Notes: a model not told the origin generated them from the letters alone. Positions 35,074-43,591 are shown, counted from the first letter of the stretch. The stretch: DNA of 64,000 nt from Paenibacillus tuaregi (GCF_900086655.1 NZ_LT575476.1:2265616-2329615), one strand, 5' to 3'. Numbers and translations are program-made.

Positions 35074-35622
35074 ATTGGAGAAGAGCAGCTGATCAGCGAG
35101 ATACGAAACGGAAATATGGAAGCATTCAGACAGCTTGTGAATGAATACGGGCCTTATATATACAGAATGGCCTACTCGGTTCTTCATGATGCCAAGGATG
35201 CGGAGGATGCGGCCCAGGAGACCTTCCTCCAAGTCTATAAATCTCTCCCCGAATACCGTGACCAGGGATTCAAAACATGGATTACCCGAATCTGTGTTAA
35301 CAAAGCCATCGATTTCAAGCGAAGAAGGGCCAGGCGCAAGGAGGATGAGTGGGAAAGCGAAGAGCTGCTGAAGCAGCTGCCGTCTCAGGAGGAGGATACG
35401 CTGAGTTCCCTCGTTCGAAAAGAGAGGACGCGGATTGTAGCAGGAAAAATACGCGAGCTGCCGGATTCACACCAGGCGATAGTTACCGCCTTTTATTTGA
35501 ATGAGAAGAGCTATGAACAAATTGCCGAAGAAGAAGGTATCGCCATCAAAACGGTGGAATCCAGATTATATAGGGCAAGACAGTGGATGAGGACACATTG
35601 GAAGGAGGAGGAGTGGTTATGA
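35074..35622 (+). CDS. ECF-type sigma factor, apparent ATT start codon
   Basis: 182 residues if read from ATT at 35074. Region 2 begins at once (GEEQLISEIRNGNMEAFRQLV), followed by DAEDAAQETFLQVYKSLPEY and WITRICVNKAIDFKRR; region 4 has LPDSHQAIVTAFYLNEKSYEQIA and KTVESRLYRAR. The first ATG in frame, 35116, would cut off the first conserved helix of region 2 and has no ribosome site. Between the in-frame TGA at 35053 and 35116 there is no ATG, GTG or TTG, while GGAGGGG lies 8 bases before the ATT. The stop overlaps the next gene (ATGA). Confidence 0.85.
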   Translation: MGEEQLISEIRNGNMEAFRQLVNEYGPYIYRMAYSVLHDAKDAEDAAQETFLQVYKSLPEYRDQGFKTWITRICVNKAIDFKRRRARRKEDEWESEELLKQLPSQEEDTLSSLVRKERTRIVAGKIRELPDSHQAIVTAFYLNEKSYEQIAEEEGIAIKTVESRLYRARQWMRTHWKEEEWL

Positions 35623-36077
35623 GTGAGAGAAAGCGCGAGCATCAGGAAATGTTGAGACAGTACATACAGGGTGAGCTTAAGCCTGAGGAGCAGAATGAGA
35701 TCGATCGGCTTTTGTTGGAAGATGGAGCCTTTTTGCTGGAGTACATGAACGCTTTTGAAAAGCTCGAACAACGTCTTCCTGCTCTAGAAGACCCGGTCGC
35801 TTTCAGTGATCAGGTAATGAAACAGCTGCCGCAGAAACCTAAGGCTATTGGCGGTCAAAGCAAATTACTAAGCAGTAAATGGAACTGGCTCAAACATCCG
35901 GTTACCCATTACGCCGCAGCCGCCTCTATTACTTTTCTAATGCTGACCTCGGGAGTGTTTGATCATTTATCCAGCAGCACTGAGAAGGTATGGACTCACC
36001 ATGACAAACCGCTCAGCGAGAAATGGCTGGACCAAGCGACAGGCTGGTTGGATCAGTGGAATAAGAGATCGGAATAA
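35619..36077 (+). CDS. Probable anti-sigma factor without a zinc finger
   Basis: A 152-residue protein coupled to the ECF sigma gene by a 4-nt overlap and preceded by AAGGAGGAGGAG. The N-terminal ~85 residues are acidic and helical (MLRQYIQGELKPEEQNEIDRL), as in the sigma-binding part of anti-sigma factors. The usual HxxxCxxC is absent and there are no Cys. One membrane helix (HYAAAASITFLMLTSGVF, about 95-113) is followed by a short outside tail rich in Trp. The role is assigned by position and shape. Confidence 0.72.
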   Translation: MSERKREHQEMLRQYIQGELKPEEQNEIDRLLLEDGAFLLEYMNAFEKLEQRLPALEDPVAFSDQVMKQLPQKPKAIGGQSKLLSSKWNWLKHPVTHYAAAASITFLMLTSGVFDHLSSSTEKVWTHHDKPLSEKWLDQATGWLDQWNKRSE

Positions 36078-36098
36078 AGAATGGAAAGGAAGGATATC

Positions 36099-37214
36099 AT
36101 GCCAGTCTACCGCAATCGGATTACTGCTTTTTTTATGAATTTCTTGCCTGGACTTGGGCACTATTATTGGAGAAAAAAGGCCCGCTGTGTCATTTATATG
36201 CTGCTGTTCTTCGGGGCGCTGCTGGGAGGCTTCTTGTTGGCTCTGGTCAGCAACAGTGGGGACATATTTATCGCAGGCATCGTGTTTGCCGCCCTGGTCT
36301 GGGGTCTCAGCATGTTTGATTTGTTTATTGTTCTGTTAAAAGATTACCCGGGTGAAGGCTATGAGAGTGTCTACGGGCCCCCGCCAGTCTCCAACCGCCG
36401 CCTTGAATCTGACCGGTTCTTCACAATCTTACTATCGTTCTTACCTGGACTGGGTCATTTACATATGGGCTTGATGCAAAGAGGGTTGTCGTTTCTAGTA
36501 GCTTTCTTTGGTACAATCACCATGCTCATCTTCCTGGCGGGGATTACGCATGATTCGGTGTTTCTGCTGTTCCTCGGCGTTCTGCCAGTAATATGGCTGT
36601 ACTGTATGTTCGATGCTGTACAGTGCATCCACCGCAAGCAGGCCGGTGACTTGGTTCAAGACCGGACGTTATTTGACGAATGGGAAATGGGCAGAGAGAG
36701 CGGCCGCCGCAGCAAAGTGCTTGCGACCCTGCTGTCCATGATTCCGGGAGCGGGCCACATGTATCTCGGACTGCTAAAAAGAGGGGTGCAGCTTATGGTT
36801 CTTTTCCTCGGCACCTTTTATATAATTGATGTCATGCGGCTCTCCTTGTTCTTGTTCCTGCTGCCGCTCATCTGGTTCTACAGCTTCTTCGACGGACTTC
36901 AAACGATCAGCCGTTATGGCAGAGAGCCCTTGGTCGACAAGCCGCTGGTGGACCGGATCGGCAGCCATAAGCACTTGCTCGGACTGCTTCTGCTTGCGCT
37001 CGGTATCTACTATATCAGCATGAACCTGATTGTTCCTTACCTGGATGTACACTTTCCTGAGCTTCGTATTAATTACCGCATTGAGAAGTACTTGCGGCCG
37101 TTTATTGTCTCTGTAGTACTTATCGGCGGGGGGATTCGGCTGCTTGCCGGAGGTAAGAAGAAACCTTCAGCATTTCAGATGGAAAGAAGGAATTTGGATG
37201 ATGACCGATTCTAG
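36099..37214 (+). CDS. Multi-TM2-like membrane protein with three internal repeats
   Basis: A 371-residue polytopic protein. A unit of about 110 residues occurs three times, each opening with a Pro-Gly-x-Gly-His signature before two or three hydrophobic helices: FLPGLGHYYWRKKAR (near 14), FLPGLGHLHMGLMQRG (near 117) and MIPGAGHMYLGLLKRG (near 220). This resembles the TM2 family, here triplicated. A basic cytoplasmic tail ends the protein. The role is unknown; as the third gene of the sigma module it may sense or buffer envelope state. AAGGAAGGA supports the ATG at 36099; the ATG at 36081 lacks a site. Confidence 0.78.
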   Translation: MPVYRNRITAFFMNFLPGLGHYYWRKKARCVIYMLLFFGALLGGFLLALVSNSGDIFIAGIVFAALVWGLSMFDLFIVLLKDYPGEGYESVYGPPPVSNRRLESDRFFTILLSFLPGLGHLHMGLMQRGLSFLVAFFGTITMLIFLAGITHDSVFLLFLGVLPVIWLYCMFDAVQCIHRKQAGDLVQDRTLFDEWEMGRESGRRSKVLATLLSMIPGAGHMYLGLLKRGVQLMVLFLGTFYIIDVMRLSLFLFLLPLIWFYSFFDGLQTISRYGREPLVDKPLVDRIGSHKHLLGLLLLALGIYYISMNLIVPYLDVHFPELRINYRIEKYLRPFIVSVVLIGGGIRLLAGGKKKPSAFQMERRNLDDDRF

Positions 37215-37536
37215 TCAGAACGCTTGTATGCAAAAGCCGGGTTCCCGGGAGATAGTCCGAACGGGAGCCCGGCACTGGCGGGTAGGATCAGTATCCATGG
37301 GCGTGTCGCTGTTGATTCTGGGAATCGTCATTTTATACGCGGAATATAAAGGCATGAATGGGCTTGCAGCGGCTAAGGCATGGTGGCCTATCTACTTTAT
37401 CCTGCTTGGGCTTGAGATCATGGCCCATACCGTCTTCCGCCGGAATACCCGGATTCACTACGATATGATTGGAATTATCTTAATGGGCATTTTGTGGGTA
37501 TGCTCCCAGGCGACTTTATTTTTTCTTGGACAATGA
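37198..37536 (+). CDS. Small membrane protein, LiaF/DUF5668-like transmembrane region
   Basis: A 112-residue protein with three or four hydrophobic segments (GVSLLILGIVILYAEY; AWWPIYFILLGLEIMAHTVF; MIGIILMGILWVCSQATLFF). The WP-x-FILLGLE pattern is like the membrane part of LiaI/LiaF-type envelope-stress proteins. It begins inside the multi-TM2 gene (17-nt overlap) with AGAAGGAA upstream, so it is the last gene of the module. It ends 21 nt into the convergent small ORF. The family resemblance is by eye. Confidence 0.65.
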   Translation: MMTDSSQNACMQKPGSREIVRTGARHWRVGSVSMGVSLLILGIVILYAEYKGMNGLAAAKAWWPIYFILLGLEIMAHTVFRRNTRIHYDMIGIILMGILWVCSQATLFFLGQ

Positions 37537-37611
37537 GGCTCTGAGAATATATATAATTACACCGGTAAAAAGAAGCAGAACGAGCAGAGTGAAGGGATGG
37601 AAGAAGTTCAT
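37516..37611 (-). CDS. Putative 31-residue membrane microprotein
   Basis: A small open frame with an AAAGGAAT site 9 bases before an ATG at 37611. Read in two parts, the product is MNFFHPFTLLVLLLF then TGVIIYILRASLSKKK: one perfect hydrophobic helix with a basic end, the normal pattern of bacterial microproteins. It overlaps the 3' end of the plus-strand gene by 21 nt. It lies downstream of the mtn operon terminator on the same strand, so it needs read-through or its own promoter. It is too short for standard gene calling; the evidence is composition plus ribosome site. Confidence 0.45.
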   Translation of the reverse strand: MNFFHPFTLLVLLLFTGVIIYILRASLSKKK

Positions 37612-37643
37612 CAGGATTCATTCCTTTCTGCTGGATGTGAAGG

Positions 37644-37680
37644 TTAAAAAAGAGGGGGCACCGCTGTGCCTCCTCTTTCC
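37644..37680. terminator. Bidirectional terminator between the sigma module and the mtn operon
   Basis: A 13-bp stem, 37649-37661 with 37666-37678, has a CGCT loop and one G-U pair. The A run on the left (37646-37651) gives a U-tract on the minus strand; the plus side has only TTTCC. It mainly serves proBAC-mtnWXB. Confidence 0.85.
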
Positions 37681-37732
37681 TTGTTCTGCTATCGTAACAT
37701 AACTATACATAAAATCCCATTCACTGAAGGTC

Positions 37733-38380
37733 CTATGACTTTCGGAGGGCCAGGGTGTGATAAATATGTTCAAAAATGAACTCAAACGATTCCAAGTGGC
37801 GTTTGGCTTCAAAAGCATTCTTGCCCCATGCGTAAATTCCATGGTTGCGCAGCACAATGCCTGGAATCTCCGGTTTCAGTGCTCCCGGGATAAGCTCGGC
37901 GATCCTTGGGATTTCGGCATAGTTAGGGACAACCGGAATGTCGATTCGGGCATTCTCCTCCCATATGCCGAGGCCTTTGATCAGCTCGATGCCCTGAGCG
38001 GGAATTGCGCCTTGGTCTCCATAAACTTCACTTATAATATTGTTGAAGATCGTATGCACGTGGAAAATCGCCCCACAGCCAGTTAGCCGGTAGATCTCGG
38101 CATGGATCAAGGTCTCCGCACTTGGTTTCAACTGGGTTATCTCACAAGGCCGGCCTTGGGCGTCGACAAACAGAAAATCTTCCGGTGTATGCACCGATTT
38201 GTCCTTCCCGCTTGAGGTTACCGCGAAATAAAACGCCTCTGGGGTGAAGTCGCCAATGCGGATGGACAGGTTGCCGCTCGTTCCGGGGAACCAGCCCCGG
38301 GCGGCGAACTGCTCCTTGACCTTGCGCAGCTCATCCAGTACACCCAGCTTCTGTTCCAATGGAATATTGGTAAAGCTCAT
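37733..38380 (-). CDS. mtnB: Methylthioribulose-1-phosphate dehydratase
   Basis: A 215-residue class II aldolase/adducin-fold enzyme that dehydrates methylthioribulose-1-phosphate in methionine salvage. Zinc and active-site pieces: FPGTSGNLSIRIGD, SSGKDKS, HAEIYRLTGCGAIFHVHT (His-x-His) and VLRNHGIYAWG. Last gene of the minus-strand operon, overlapping mtnX by 4 nt. In B. subtilis mtnD follows; here a terminator follows, so acireductone dioxygenase must be elsewhere or absent. Confidence 0.93.
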   Translation of the reverse strand: MSFTNIPLEQKLGVLDELRKVKEQFAARGWFPGTSGNLSIRIGDFTPEAFYFAVTSSGKDKSVHTPEDFLFVDAQGRPCEITQLKPSAETLIHAEIYRLTGCGAIFHVHTIFNNIISEVYGDQGAIPAQGIELIKGLGIWEENARIDIPVVPNYAEIPRIAELIPGALKPEIPGIVLRNHGIYAWGKNAFEAKRHLESFEFIFEHIYHTLALRKS

Positions 38381-39054
38381 GATGGGTTTGCTCCTTCCCT
38401 GCGAATAAAATCTTCTGTAATTTGGATAAAGGTCTCAAATGGTATATGAGGAACGCCCAGCTCAATACATTTCTCCGTCAGATGGGAACGGGAATAGATC
38501 CGGTCCGCCAGCTTGGCGGCCTCGAAGTCCGTAAGACTGTCCCCGATCAGAATCCGTTCGTATTGGTCCGCTGGGAAGCTTCGCATCACCGTGGTCTTGC
38601 ACATGCCGCAGTCATTGGCACAGTGTTCATCACATGGATGAGGCCAGGTGATTCGGATGTTGCTCCCACTGAAATCCGAGCCGTTGCAGAAAATGTGATC
38701 GGATGGAATGTTGAAAGGAGCGAGCAGGGGCTCTACAAAAAAATCGATGCCTCCGCTGGTGACATAGAATGGGATATCTCTATCCCGCAAATGCTGCAAA
38801 AATTCAGCGAAGCCTTCCCTAATTCCGGCTTGGCCTAACACAAAGTCGGTGATCTCCTGCCGGCTGGTTGAAGGCATTAGGGCAAACATAGCGCCAACAC
38901 CTTCATGAATGGAAATCTCACCGGACAGAATCCGTTCCATGATAGGTTCATAGCCTTCCGGCTTGAAATGTTTCATGATGGCAACGATATTGTCGCTGAC
39001 GGTGATGGTTCCGTCAAAGTCGCAGAATACGACGGGTTTCAAGCTGTGACTCAT
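38377..39054 (-). CDS. mtnX: 2-hydroxy-3-keto-5-methylthiopentenyl-1-phosphate phosphatase
   Basis: A 225-residue HAD-superfamily phosphatase. Motif I is VFCDFDGTIT (residues 9-18, the nucleophile Asp first), motif II is YVTSGG, and motif III/IV is ILIGDSLTDFEAA. It removes phosphate from the enol product of MtnW, yielding acireductone. A Cys/His-rich loop, HPCDEHCANDCGMCKTTV, sits in the cap region and may bind metal. Overlaps of 4 nt on both sides show strong coupling with mtnW and mtnB. Confidence 0.93.
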   Translation of the reverse strand: MSHSLKPVVFCDFDGTITVSDNIVAIMKHFKPEGYEPIMERILSGEISIHEGVGAMFALMPSTSRQEITDFVLGQAGIREGFAEFLQHLRDRDIPFYVTSGGIDFFVEPLLAPFNIPSDHIFCNGSDFSGSNIRITWPHPCDEHCANDCGMCKTTVMRSFPADQYERILIGDSLTDFEAAKLADRIYSRSHLTEKCIELGVPHIPFETFIQITEDFIRREGANPS

Positions 39055-40262
39055 TTCGGTCCTCCCCAGGTGTTCAGAGCGGCTTGCAGCTCCGGATTCG
39101 TATGTGCGGCCTCCTCAAGCGGAATGCCTTGAAGGCTGGCTTCTATGGCCTGGAGGAAGGCATACCCTCCAGCAGATGCGCCGCCCGGGTGCCCGTGGAT
39201 TCCGCCACCGGCATTCACTACCACATCGCTGCCGAAATCGGCAAGCAGCTGAGGCACCAGGCCGGGGTGAATTCCAGCTGAAGGCACAGGGAAGCTGGTC
39301 CGCAGAGGAAGATCGGTCCGCACCAATTCCTGGCGGATGGCCAGATTCTCTTCCCTCGGCATCACAACTGAGCCATAAGGGGAAGGGAACAGGACCAGAT
39401 CGGCCCCGGCCGTGCGCATCAGCTTGCCCAGCAGCAGGGAGGCAGAGATCCCGTAATTCACGGATGGATAGAAAGCTCCCGCAAGGGAGGGGTGTGCCGC
39501 GATGGGCACGTTGATGTCCGGATCGCTGCTCAGCTCCTGCAGAATATCAAGCCCATAAGCCAATGGGCTGAAGAGCAGGGCGGTCGCTCCCGAATCTATC
39601 GCCTTCAAGGCTTGGCTGCGCAGCTGTGAGGTAGGGCCGGTCAGGTTTACGGCGTACAGCAGCTTCTTGCCTGTTGTGCGTTCCGCCTCCTCGGCGGCCT
39701 TACGGCATTCCGCAGCCCGGAGCTGAATCGGGGTAAGTGGATTCTCAAACAGGATTTCATCGTCCTTGATCAAGTCCACTCCCCCCAAAGCCTGGGCCAG
39801 GAACTGCTGCTTCAAGCCGTCCAAGTCGTAACCGACAACGGATTTGAAGATACTCATCAGCAGCGGGCGTTCAGGTGCGCCCAGCAATTGGCGGATTCCC
39901 TCGATCCCGAATTTTGGTCCGGGGAAGCCGGACAAGAATTCCTTGGAGAAATCCAGATCGAGCAGCTTGATCTGGCCGTCCATGGAGATTTTGCCGAACG
40001 CGGTAATCAGCAGGGCAGGAAGGTCGCGGCTGAAGTTGATATCCGGATAAGCAATGGTAACATCGGCATAACGGCCGTACAGAGCGTCTTCATGCTCCTC
40101 AATCCGAACAACATGGCCCAGATGCTTGCGCATATTCTCCTGCTGGATTTGCGGCAGCTCGGTCCAGCTGCCAACGGTCATGCCGACGGCAATGGACTCG
40201 GCTTTTTTGCGGAAATCTGCTTTGGCATCATGAATCCTATACGTTGCTGTGCAAAAGCTCAT
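39051..40262 (-). CDS. mtnW: 2,3-diketo-5-methylthiopentyl-1-phosphate enolase (RuBisCO-like)
   Basis: A 403-residue form IV RuBisCO-like protein. It enolises diketomethylthiopentyl phosphate and does not fix CO2. The Mg2+/carbamate site GGVDLIKDDE keeps Lys166, Asp168 and Glu169; the phosphate-binding region is NAGGGIHGHPGG. The usual RuBisCO loop-6 Lys region is altered, as in the enolase branch. The ATG lies 4 nt inside the end of proC, so its translation depends on the proline gene upstream. Confidence 0.94.
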   Translation of the reverse strand: MSFCTATYRIHDAKADFRKKAESIAVGMTVGSWTELPQIQQENMRKHLGHVVRIEEHEDALYGRYADVTIAYPDINFSRDLPALLITAFGKISMDGQIKLLDLDFSKEFLSGFPGPKFGIEGIRQLLGAPERPLLMSIFKSVVGYDLDGLKQQFLAQALGGVDLIKDDEILFENPLTPIQLRAAECRKAAEEAERTTGKKLLYAVNLTGPTSQLRSQALKAIDSGATALLFSPLAYGLDILQELSSDPDINVPIAAHPSLAGAFYPSVNYGISASLLLGKLMRTAGADLVLFPSPYGSVVMPREENLAIRQELVRTDLPLRTSFPVPSAGIHPGLVPQLLADFGSDVVVNAGGGIHGHPGGASAGGYAFLQAIEASLQGIPLEEAAHTNPELQAALNTWGGPK

Positions 40263-41134
40263 GACAGAGCCTCCTCTACAGCCGCGCCCATTTCCTGCGA
40301 GCGCTCCGCGCAGCGGTGGACGGCGGCTTTGACAATATCCGTGAAGCCTGCGGCCGCAAAAATTTCAAGAGCAGCCTGGGTCGAGCCATTCGGTGAGGTG
40401 ATGGCTTTGCGCAGCAGTGCAGGATCTTCACCGGTCTGAAGCATCATGCTTGCCGCGCCAAGCACCGTCTGAACGGTAAGCTCGCGGGCCTGTTCAGGGG
40501 TGAGTCCGCCCTCGGTTCCCGCGGCGATCATAGCCTCCATCATATAGTAGATGTAAGCGGGGCCGCTGCCGGAAATCCCGGTTAGAATGTCCATTTGCTC
40601 CTCGGGGATTACGCTGACTATGCCCACAGCCTCAAAGATCGAGATGACCTGCTCGCGCAGTTCAGTTCCCGCTTCGGAAGAGAAGGAAATCCCGGTCGCG
40701 CCAAGTCCAATCGAACTGGACGTGTTCGGCATGGTCCGTGCAATGGGCTGCTTGCGGCCAAGCAGGGACTGAATCGTTCTGATGGACAGACCGGCAATGA
40801 CCGAGATAATGAGCTGATCCTCATGAAGAAGCGGTCCAAGAGCTTTAAGCGCTTCAGCAGCATCCTTGGGTTTCATTGCCAGCACCAGGATATCGGCATG
40901 CTGGAGCCTTATCTGTTTCTCCTGTTGATCCGATGCAACTTGAACCCCATAAGTCGTATTTAAGAAATCAAGCCGCCCTTTGTCGCTGCGGTTAAGCATC
41001 GAAATTTGCTCAGGCCGGGCCACCGATTTGTTGATCAGACCGCGGACGATGGCTTCAGCCATTGAGCCCGCGCCGTAAAAACAAATATTCAGATTGGAGC
41101 TTGTGAGGGCTGTATTTGAAGTCATTTCTGTCAT
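40259..41134 (-). CDS. proC: Pyrroline-5-carboxylate reductase
   Basis: A 291-residue NAD(P)H enzyme that makes proline from pyrroline-5-carboxylate. The Rossmann motif is ICFYGAGSMAEAIVRG; later motifs are VLAMKPKD, RTMPNTSSSIGLGATG and the family signature LTGISGSGPAYIYYMMEA. AAAGGAGG 10 bases upstream fixes the start at 41134, although the frame is open to 41335. It is third in proBAC, 16 bases after proA, and overlaps mtnW by 4 nt. Confidence 0.95.
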   Translation of the reverse strand: MTEMTSNTALTSSNLNICFYGAGSMAEAIVRGLINKSVARPEQISMLNRSDKGRLDFLNTTYGVQVASDQQEKQIRLQHADILVLAMKPKDAAEALKALGPLLHEDQLIISVIAGLSIRTIQSLLGRKQPIARTMPNTSSSIGLGATGISFSSEAGTELREQVISIFEAVGIVSVIPEEQMDILTGISGSGPAYIYYMMEAMIAAGTEGGLTPEQARELTVQTVLGAASMMLQTGEDPALLRKAITSPNGSTQAALEIFAAAGFTDIVKAAVHRCAERSQEMGAAVEEALS

Positions 41135-41150
41135 CGTGGGTTGTCCTCCT

Positions 41151-42398
41151 TTATTGCCGTATTTGACCGCTGCCATGGATGATATATTTGCTGGATGTGA
41201 GGGCAGGCAGGCCCATGGGTCCGCGGGCGTGCAGCTTCTGGGTGCTGATGCCGATTTCGGCGCCGAAGCCGAATTCGAATCCGTCAGTAAACCGGGTTGA
41301 AGCATTATGGTATACGGCAGCAGCATCCACTTCATTTAAGAAACGAACCGCATTCTCGTCGTTGTCCGTTACAATGCATTCGGAGTGTTTGGTTCCGAAT
41401 TTGGCAATATGCGCCAGGGCGTCATCAAGATGAGGAACCACTTTCACATTCAGAATGTAGTCATTATATTCGGTTGCGTAGTCCTGCTCGGTGGCAGCTT
41501 TGGCCCAAGGCACAAGCTGCAGGGTGAGCGGGCATCCGCGCAGCTCGACCTTGGCCTCCTTAAAGGCTTCGGCAAGCTCGCTTAAGTAAACCGATGCGAA
41601 GGACTCATGAACGAGGAGGGTCTCCATCGAATTGCAGACGGAAGGACGCTGGACTTTGGCGTTCAGGGAGATTTCCTTGGACATTTGCGGGTCTGCGGTG
41701 GCATCCAGATACGTATGGCAGATGCCCGCTCCTGTCTCAATGACAGGAACCGTGGCGTTCTGAACAACATTTTGGATCAAGGAGCTGCCGCCGCGCGGGA
41801 TGACCACGTCCAGATAACCATTCAGCTTCAGCATCTCGTCAACGGAAGAGCGGTCCGCGTCTTCAATCAGCTGTACAGCTTCCGGTGGAATGGACGTGCC
41901 AGACAGCGCAAGATGAATAAGCTCCACAATTTTGCGGTTGGAGGAGAGAGCCGCTGAACCCCCGCGCAGCACAACGGAATTGCCTGTCTTCAGGCAGAGA
42001 CCTACGGCGTCCACGGTAACATTCGGTCTAGCTTCATAGATAATTCCGATAACTCCAAGCGGCACCCGTTTCTTTATAATGTGAAGTCCGTTGGGCCGCT
42101 CCAGGGTCTCCAGTGTTTCCCCAACAGGGTCTGGAAGGTGTACGATCTGGCGCAGTCCTTCAGCGATCCCGGCAATCCGGCCATTATCCAATGCAAGGCG
42201 GTCGAGCAGGGATTCAGGCGTGCCATTCTTCCTGCCCCGCTCAAGATCTTCCTGGTTCGCTTCAATAATGGCGGAAGCTCCAGCAATCAGTGCTTCGGCT
42301 ACAATGAGCAGAGCTTCGTTCTTCTGCTCCGTTGTCAATTGATTCAGAATTACAGCTGCCGATCCGGCCAGCTCCGCTTTGGTTTTTACTTCACTCAT
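41151..42398 (-). CDS. proA: Gamma-glutamyl phosphate reductase
   Basis: A 415-residue aldehyde-dehydrogenase-fold enzyme that reduces glutamyl-5-phosphate to the semialdehyde, the second step of proline synthesis. Seen: KRVPLGVIGIIYEARPNVT, VVLRGGSAA, and QRPSVCNSMETLLVH with the catalytic Cys. AAGGAGG 7 bases upstream sets the start at 42398. It follows proB after 19 bases. Confidence 0.96.
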   Translation of the reverse strand: MSEVKTKAELAGSAAVILNQLTTEQKNEALLIVAEALIAGASAIIEANQEDLERGRKNGTPESLLDRLALDNGRIAGIAEGLRQIVHLPDPVGETLETLERPNGLHIIKKRVPLGVIGIIYEARPNVTVDAVGLCLKTGNSVVLRGGSAALSSNRKIVELIHLALSGTSIPPEAVQLIEDADRSSVDEMLKLNGYLDVVIPRGGSSLIQNVVQNATVPVIETGAGICHTYLDATADPQMSKEISLNAKVQRPSVCNSMETLLVHESFASVYLSELAEAFKEAKVELRGCPLTLQLVPWAKAATEQDYATEYNDYILNVKVVPHLDDALAHIAKFGTKHSECIVTDNDENAVRFLNEVDAAAVYHNASTRFTDGFEFGFGAEIGISTQKLHARGPMGLPALTSSKYIIHGSGQIRQ

Positions 42399-42417
42399 CC
42401 TTATTGCCTCCTTAAAA

Positions 42418-43521
42418 TTATTTGAGCGATATCCATTCATCCCGGTGAATGACCTCAAGCCGGTGAATTCCATCCATCTTCTTCATCACTTCGTGGCTGG
42501 GGAGACCAAGCACTTCCTGGAGATGATCTTTATCATAGTTAACGATGCCGCGTCCGAGCACTTCCTGCTGTTCATTCACGACCTCCACCACATCCCCATT
42601 GTGGAAAGCACCTTCTGCAGTTTTAACACCTACCGGCAGCAGACTCCGCCCTCCATGGATCAAAGCCGTCTCGGCGCCTTCATCAACAATCAGGGTGCCA
42701 TGCGGGGTGGAGAGGAAGCCGAGCCACTGCTTCTTCATCGGGAGGGAAGAGGCCCGTGTCTCGAAGTAAGTGCCGCGCCCGTCTCCTTGAACGGCCCGAA
42801 GCAGCTCGCCGGGCAGGCCGCCCTTGCCGATAAATACAGGCACGCCGCCGCGGGTGGCAATTTTGGCTGCATCAATTTTGGACCGCATGCCCCCGGTGCC
42901 GACCTTGGAACCGGAGCCGCCCGCAATTTTGTACAATTCGTCCGTAAATTCACTCACTTTCTCAATCCGTGTAGCTGACGGGTCAATCCGGGGGTCATTG
43001 GTGTACAGTCCTTCCGTATCTGTCAGGATGATCAGATGATCGGCCTTAAGCAAGTTCGCTACAAGGGCGGAGAGTGTATCGTTGTCACCGAATTTGAGCT
43101 CATCGACGGATACGGTATCATTCTCATTAATGATAGGAATCACGCCTTGCTTCAGGAGCTCTTCCACGGCCATGCTGGCATTACCCATCCGTTTGCGGTT
43201 CAAGAAGTCTGTTCGGGTAAGCAGCACCTGGGCAGCCTGGACTCCATGGATTTGAAAAGCCTCCCGGTAGGACTGCATCAGGAGAGCCTGACCGATGGCA
43301 GCGGCAGCTTGCTTCTCGTGAAGCAGCTTCGGCCTTTCGGGGTAACCGATTTCCCGGAAACCGGCGGCTACAGCACCGGAGGTGACCAGAAGTACCTGAA
43401 AGCCTGATTCACGCAGCCCGGAAAGCTCCGAAGCGAAGAAATGAACGGCATCCCGGTTAAGGCCGCCTTCGGGGGAGGTCAGCGAGCTGCTGCCTATTTT
43501 TACGACGACACGTTGTTGCAT
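42418..43521 (-). CDS. proB: Glutamate 5-kinase
   Basis: A 367-residue amino-acid kinase with a C-terminal PUA domain. It phosphorylates glutamate to start proline synthesis and is the usual feedback point. Key parts: VVKIGSSSLT (residues 6-15), LVTSGAVAAGFREIG, INENDTVSVDELKFGDND, and GTGGMRSKIDAAKIAT with the catalytic Lys. The PUA part is about residues 275-355. It is the first gene after the T-box leader; GGAGTG precedes the ATG. Confidence 0.96.
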   Translation of the reverse strand: MQQRVVVKIGSSSLTSPEGGLNRDAVHFFASELSGLRESGFQVLLVTSGAVAAGFREIGYPERPKLLHEKQAAAAIGQALLMQSYREAFQIHGVQAAQVLLTRTDFLNRKRMGNASMAVEELLKQGVIPIINENDTVSVDELKFGDNDTLSALVANLLKADHLIILTDTEGLYTNDPRIDPSATRIEKVSEFTDELYKIAGGSGSKVGTGGMRSKIDAAKIATRGGVPVFIGKGGLPGELLRAVQGDGRGTYFETRASSLPMKKQWLGFLSTPHGTLIVDEGAETALIHGGRSLLPVGVKTAEGAFHNGDVVEVVNEQQEVLGRGIVNYDKDHLQEVLGLPSHEVMKKMDGIHRLEVIHRDEWISLK

Positions 43522-43591
43522 GACATTTCACTCCTACCATGTTTAGTTCGATATGGGCCAGATCAACGGTTTGCCCCCGTATGGTTATAAA

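Noticed and set aside
38377..39054. mtnX as a phosphoserine phosphatase
   Set aside because: The HAD motifs would fit, but the 4-nt overlaps with mtnW and mtnB and the Cys-rich cap fit the methionine salvage enzyme better.
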